The notes under the pieces were generated by a model. That model was given only the letters and a program-made list of their open reading frames with translations, did no database searches and was not told where the DNA came from. DNA of 18,114 nt from assembly GCA_026770585.1 (NCBI GenBank), contig MU646683.1, forward strand, positions 364,264 through 382,377. Reading direction: 5' to 3'. Below are positions 14,745-18,114 of this stretch, piece after piece (the stretch's first letter is position 1; each line of letters starts with the position of its first letter). Made by a program: the position numbers and the translations under genes. This stretch comes from Baffinella frigidus (taxonomy: Eukaryota > Cryptophyceae > Cryptomonadales > Baffinellaceae).

Positions 14745-14815
14745 CAACTTCTACAGGCCCCCCTCACGTTTGTCCCCGAGCCCCCCTCACGGCTCGGGGA
14801 CACGCTCTACAGGCG
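14745..14815. repeat. Hairpin with GCCCCCCTCACG repeats
   Basis: TGTCCCCGAGC...GCTCGGGGACA forms an 11-bp perfect stem around CCCCCTCACG. The loop sequence recurs upstream, and CTACAGGC stands on both sides. Confidence 0.6.
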
Positions 14816-14890
14816 TCTCGATCATTCTTGGGGCCCTTGTCCCTGTGCAACAGTAAACGTGAAGTCTGTCACTCGATAGGGCTTGAAGGA

Positions 14891-14985
14891 GCTTGATGCG
14901 ATCCGAAAGGAAGCATGGCCTTTCTACAGAACAAGTTCCGGTGTCCGCCTATGTTGGGAGCTCGAAGAACCTGAAGGACCTAAAG
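14891..14985 (+). repeat. Family B repeat (minus consensus on + strand)
   Basis: GCTTGATGCGATCCGAAAGG, TTCCGGTGTCCGCCTATGTT and AACCTGAAGGACCTAAAG are in the same orientation as 13443 and 14486. Confidence 0.75.
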
Positions 14986-15056
14986 ACATCACAGCTGGAA
15001 CGCTTCTGCATTTGGGGGAGTGGCCTGCACTCGCCTTCCTTCGCAAAACGGCGTTA

Positions 15057-15176
15057 CATGGGTACCTCGCTCATAAGAAACCACCCCTCCCCCCTAGGGA
15101 CCACCATAGGGCCCTAGGCATAGGACTACTGTAGGGTCCTAGGGGGTGGCACTTTCTTATGAGCGAGGTACCCCTG
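15057..15176. mobile_element. Family D foldback MITE (120 bp)
   Basis: CATGGGTACCTCGCTCATAA and GAGCGAGGTACCCCTG are the ends, flanked by TA. The core is CCTAGG and CTACTGTAGGGTCCTAGG, closest to the copies at 3831 and 6050. Confidence 0.8.
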
Positions 15177-15365
15177 TACGGAGACTGGTGCCCTCAAGTT
15201 GATGCTTTTGCGAAGTAACGTTCTTCGCCCTTGGAGCCACCGAAGCCCTGGTTAGGCCGGTTACGAGGTTGGAACACCTTATCCTGGTACACATATTTAC
15301 AAACCCACATACAAATAGGACCCTCCAGCATTCTCGAGTGGAGGCGCTGCCCCCGTACTGGACGC
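15177..15365. other. Unassigned stretch
   Basis: The sequence looks single-copy. No domain, repeat family or RNA gene was recognised. Confidence 0.3.
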
Positions 15366-15564
15366 AACACAGTTTCCCGGGTTTCTGCTGGTTTTGTCCT
15401 ACCCACACAGCGTGCTACGAAGGGATCTTCGGGCACTCAGTGCCCGAGTTTCCGTCACCTCATCCGTAGGAACCCCCCTACGCCCCTACGGGTTGCCTAC
15501 CGTAGGATCCCAGGTCTTATCACTTAGAGGTTATTCGAAACCCCTTCGGAGTCCGCTGTGTGGG
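15366..15564. mobile_element. Family I foldback element with conserved flank
   Basis: CCCACACAGCG.GCTACGAAGG at 15402 and its complement ending CGCTGTGTGGG at 15564 are the inverted ends. Inside are GGGCACTCAGTGCCC and CCCCTACGGGTTGCCTACCGTAGG. The flank 15366-15401 (CCCGGGTTTCTGCTGGT) recurs inverted beside the copy at 16718, so the mobile unit or its target repeat is larger than the hairpin. Confidence 0.7.
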
Positions 15565-15912
15565 GAGCAGTGCCTACCGACCCCTCAACAGGCCCAACGT
15601 CCCAAACAATCGCTGCTTCCACCCACCCCCGCGCCCCGACCCCAGGAGCCTCACAACTTGCTCCCCCCGGGAGCCTCATAACCTGCGACGGAGCGCCTAG
15701 CGACCCCTCACCTAGCACCCCCTCACTAGGTCCGACCATCGATGCGTCCGTGACAGCAGCGCGCGCGTCGGAGCTGTCTGGGGGGACGCCAGCGCGGGAG
15801 TCGGAGCCGTCGTCGCTGGCGTGACCCCAGACGAGGCGCGGGGTGGGATGCGACTCCTCGACCGCGCGTGGGTGTGGACGCTGCTGGTAGGCGCCCCTCG
15901 TTAGAAGAGATT
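15565..15912. other. Pro/Ser/Thr-rich open stretch, not called as gene
   Basis: A plus-strand frame (15558-15824) reads a low-complexity Pro/Ser/Thr-rich peptide. No domain, no splice context and a repeat-derived start mean it is reported only as sequence content. Confidence 0.25.
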
Positions 15913-16005
15913 CCGAGAGAATGAGAGAGAGAGAGAGAGAGAGAGAGGGTGGGGTGTGTGGGGTGTGTGGGTGAGAGAAAGTTCTCTCTCTCTCTCTCTC
16001 TCGAC
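15913..16005. repeat. (GA)n and (CT)n microsatellites
   Basis: (GA)n at 15913-15947 is followed by GGGGTGTGTG repeats and (CT)n at 15983-16002. The GA and CT runs are complementary and could pair. The CT run ends in CGACAG, beside the family C fragment. Confidence 0.85.
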
Positions 16006-16073
16006 AGAGATTGCTAGTTTTTTGTCAAACAACCAGCGTCAGCGCTGCACATGCCTTCCGCATTGTGCTACAT
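16006..16073 (-). mobile_element. 5'-truncated family C element, copy 4
   Basis: On the minus strand this is the last ~68 bp of family C (GCTGACGCTGGTTGTTTG and the CAATCTCT end). The 5' half is missing. Truncation from the 5' end is typical of target-primed retroposition. Confidence 0.7.
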
Positions 16074-16076
16074 ACT

Positions 16077-16310
16077 TTTGGGGTTTGTGGTTTGGGGTTT
16101 GGGGTTTGGTGTTTGGTGTTTGTTGTCTGTGGTTTGGGGTTTGGGTTTGAGGGTTCGGGGTTTGGTGTTTGGGGTTCATGGTTCAAGGTTCAGGGTTCAG
16201 GGTTCAGGGTTCAGGGTGCAGGGTTCAGGGTTCAGGGTTTGGGGTTCAGGGTTTGGGGTTCAGGGTTCAGGGTTTGGGGTTCAGGGTGCAGGGTTTAGGG
16301 TTAGGGTTGA
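16077..16310 (-). repeat. Degenerate telomere-like tract (GGGTTTGG / GGGTTCA on + strand)
   Basis: Runs of GGTTTGGGG change into GGGTTCA and finally AGGGTTTAGGGTTAGGG. In the minus sense it reads CCCCAAACC / TGAACCC like the desaturase introns. No minus-strand exon beside it could be recognised. Confidence 0.85.
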
Positions 16311-16717
16311 GGGGCAGCACCGTGACAAACGGCAGCCCCCCCCCCCCCCCGAATCCCCCGTGCCCTTCTGATCTAGCATCCGGCACGCGCTGTTTTTTGG
16401 TTCAGGGTTTTTGGGTTCAGTCTGAAAAAGGGGTGAGCGTAGAGGGGGTTTGATCCACTTCAGGTCCCAGAAAGCCCCCCAGGGCTGGAAGGTTCCGAAA
16501 CTAGCGTCGGCGCTCGCCTGTTCCTCCTGAGCAGTCTCCAGGCCAGATTTAAACAGGAGCCGTTTCGGCATTTTTGACGTAAAAAAATACGGATTTCTGC
16601 TGGTCTTGTCCTTTTTTGTGTACAGATAAAATCTGGCAAAGGTTGCCAATCATAAAGCCTGAACTCCAGGCTGCGGGCGTCAATTTGAACCCCGGGAAGC
16701 TTTATGAAGGACGAAGC
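16311..16717. other. Unassigned stretch
   Basis: It includes a 14-base C-run (16337-16350) and TTTCTGCTGGTCTTGTCC (about 16594), a fragment of the repeat seen beside family I. A minus-strand open frame crosses it without a recognisable domain. Confidence 0.3.
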
Positions 16718-16915
16718 CCACACAGAGACCTTCCAGGGGATTTTGAATAACCCCTAAGCGATAAGACCTGGGGCCCTACGGTACGCAACCCGTAGGGGCA
16801 TAGGTGGGTTCCTACGGATAAGGTAACGGAAACTCGGGCACTCAGTGCCCGAAAATCCCTTCGTAGCCCGCTGTGTGGGTAGGACAAGACCAGCAGAAAC
16901 CCGGGAGCGTTTGGT
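16718..16915. mobile_element. Family I foldback element with conserved flank, second copy
   Basis: CCCACACAGAGACCTTCCAG at the left pairs with CGTAGCCCGCTGTGTGGG ending at 16879. The interior carries GCGATAAGACCTGGGGCCCT, ACGGTACGCAACCCGTAGGG and GGGCACTCAGTGCCC. Flank 16880-16915 is the inverse of 15366-15401. Confidence 0.7.
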
Positions 16916-17202
16916 TGCGTCTCACACGCTTAAACCGTGAACAACGTTCCCAAACCAAAAAAAAACGGCACACCGCCAACTTGTGAAAAAAACCCGAGTT
17001 TTAAATTGAGGAATGGATCCGCCTCGAGAGGGTCGGGCTATTGCGCGGACCTCGGCGGGTGAAAACGCGCACAGGGAGGAGAGACGTTTATTGACCTTAT
17101 CACGTCGGACCATGAACTTAAGGCGTCCAGCGAGAGCTCGAACTAAGTGCTTCTCAGATTATATACTGCAGGGACAGACGAGTGTGCACCAGTGATGATA
17201 TT
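16916..17202. other. Unassigned stretch
   Basis: The sequence looks single-copy, with an A-run and GGATCCGCCTCGAGAGG. Short frames lie on both strands. Nothing was recognised. Confidence 0.3.
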
Positions 17203-17403
17203 GTCGAAATGGGCTCCGCGCGGAAAAAATCGAGGTCAGGTCAGCAACATTTCCCCATTTTTTTGCCTTTTTGTGTCATCTTATGGGTGAGAGATGCTAT
17301 TTTGAGATAAAAACCATGCCTAAGATAGCATACAAGTCCATTTTTTGATTTTTTTCTCTGATTTCCTGACCTGACCTCGATTCCGCGCGAAGCCCATTTC
17401 GAC
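17203..17403. mobile_element. Family G foldback element (201 bp)
   Basis: GTCGAAATGGGCTCCGCGCG plus AATCGAGGTCAGGTCAG at the left is matched by the complement at the right, with a 5-A insertion in the left arm. The terminal inverted repeat is thus about 35-40 bp, around an A/T-rich centre. It is single copy here and no obvious TA target is seen. Confidence 0.8.
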
Positions 17404-17656
17404 GATAGCTCTTGTCTCTGAGGCGGGCCCGTTTCTTAAGGCGCATAGACTTTTGTATCACTCAACTCAAGGCTCAAGGGCCTCATTTCGGACCTGTATC
17501 GAGAGTAATAAAAAAAAATAAGAAGGTCGGGACTTGCCTGTGCATCTGCTCGTCGAGGAGAGACCTCCGGAGGGGTGGACGCCACTCTTACCCTGAGTCG
17601 ACTTTTGACGAGTGTACTTAAGAATTCGGGCGTCCAGGCCGGCTTGCCCTGCAGAG

Positions 17657-17761
17657 GTTTAGGGTTTAGGGTTTAGGGTTTAGGGTTGAGTGTTTAGGGT
17701 TTAGGGTTTAGTGTTTAGTGTTTAGTGTTCAGGGTTTAGGGTTAAGGGTTTAGGGTTTAGG
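17657..17761 (-). repeat. Short interstitial TTTAGGG tract
   Basis: Four perfect TTTAGGG units are followed by GTGTTTA variants and two more perfect units. Both sides are non-telomeric. Confidence 0.9.
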
Positions 17762-17781
17762 GACACGCAGCATGCAACGTC

Positions 17782-17933
17782 AATTTCATCTTGGAAAATA
17801 ACTGAATCAGTTCCTTTTTACTAGGAGGTAGAATAGGAGAAATTAGTTAAGGCATAGCAAATTTAACTAGGCCTCCTAATTACATGAAAACGCCAATTAG
17901 GGAACTGATTTAGTTATCTTTGGAGGTGAAATT
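17782..17933. mobile_element. Family H foldback element (152 bp)
   Basis: AATTTCATCTTGG and ATAACTGAATCAGTTCC at the left pair with GGAACTGATTTAGTTAT and AGGTGAAATT at the right. An inner pair is CTAGGAGG / GGCCTCCTAATTA. It is A/T-rich compared with the surroundings and present once. Confidence 0.7.
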
Positions 17934-17965
17934 CCAGGGGCGCGTTTTCCGACAAGCCTACACCC

Positions 17966-18114
17966 CCACACAGCGGACTTCGAAGGGATTTTGAATAGCC
18001 CTTAAGCGATAAGACCTATAGGACCCTATGGTAGGCAACCCGTAGGGATGCAGGGGGGGGTTCTACGAATAAGGTAACGGAAAGGTGGCCCGATTTGGGC
18101 CGAAAATCCCGGGG
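17966..18114. mobile_element. Family I foldback element, cut by window end
   Basis: CCCACACAGCGGACTTCGAA, GCGATAAGACCTATAGGACC, ATGGTAGGCAACCCGTAGGG and TAAGGTAACGG follow family I in order. The right terminus is beyond the window. Confidence 0.75.

Noticed and set aside
9502-15134. Recurrent peptide RKEAWPFYRTSSGVRLCWELE in several frames, hinting at a gene family
   Set aside because: It is the translation of repeat family B. Frames end at repeat borders and differ between copies, and family A gives unrelated peptides from related DNA.
15558-15824. 88-residue Pro/Ser/Thr-rich open frame
   Set aside because: Low complexity, begins inside a foldback element, no homology that I can name. Coding status cannot be supported.
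16281-16649. 122-residue minus-strand open frame beside a telomere-like tract
   Set aside because: It could be an exon by the strand rule, but there is no conserved domain and part comes from a C-run and repeat sequence.

Overview
This window looks like nuclear DNA of a eukaryote, probably a repeat-rich protist or microalga. The evidence is multi-exon genes with GT...AG introns, long runs of the telomere-type heptamer CCCTAAA/TTTAGGG inside and between genes, many short foldback (MITE-like) elements, and (CT)n tracts. The TTTAGGG unit is used by plants, green algae, chromerids, coccidia and dinoflagellates. The C-terminal protein of the first gene resembles algal delta-12/omega-3 fatty acid desaturases. 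I cannot name the lineage from sequence alone.

Layout. Positions 222-3441 (+) hold the 3' end of a membrane fatty acid desaturase gene: small exons separated by introns built almost wholly of CCCTAAA/CCCCAAA-type repeats, plus several tandem copies of exon ends. Positions 3442-7150 are a gene-poor patchwork of foldback elements (families D, E and F), nested tandem duplications, a 22-bp satellite and simple repeats. Positions 7164-7861 (-) hold two exons, each encoding one WD40 blade, with an intron occupied by an inverted pair of a dispersed repeat (family A). Positions 8273-9246 are an interstitial TTTAGGG array of about 1 kb. Positions 9340-11120 hold more copies of families A and B and small foldbacks. 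Positions 11752-13407 (+) hold an ankyrin-repeat protein gene of about 449 residues, with one clear intron that carries a family A copy. Positions 13408-18114 are again repeats: families B, D, E, G, H and I, a degenerate telomere-like tract and simple repeats. I support no gene there.

The three genes share no obvious pathway: one is a lipid enzyme and two are repeat-scaffold proteins. What links them is intron architecture. The desaturase introns are telomere-like repeats in the C-rich sense orientation. The WD40 and ankyrin introns are filled by dispersed elements, and the WD40 introns have exon-like direct repeats at their ends, as expected if they arose by insertion with target-site duplication (introner-like). 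The same window also holds a young 130-bp SINE-like element with two identical copies, and several foldback families with different termini but a shared CCTACnGTAGG core. These are the most interesting signals. No prokaryotic operon, CRISPR array, rRNA or tRNA was recognised.
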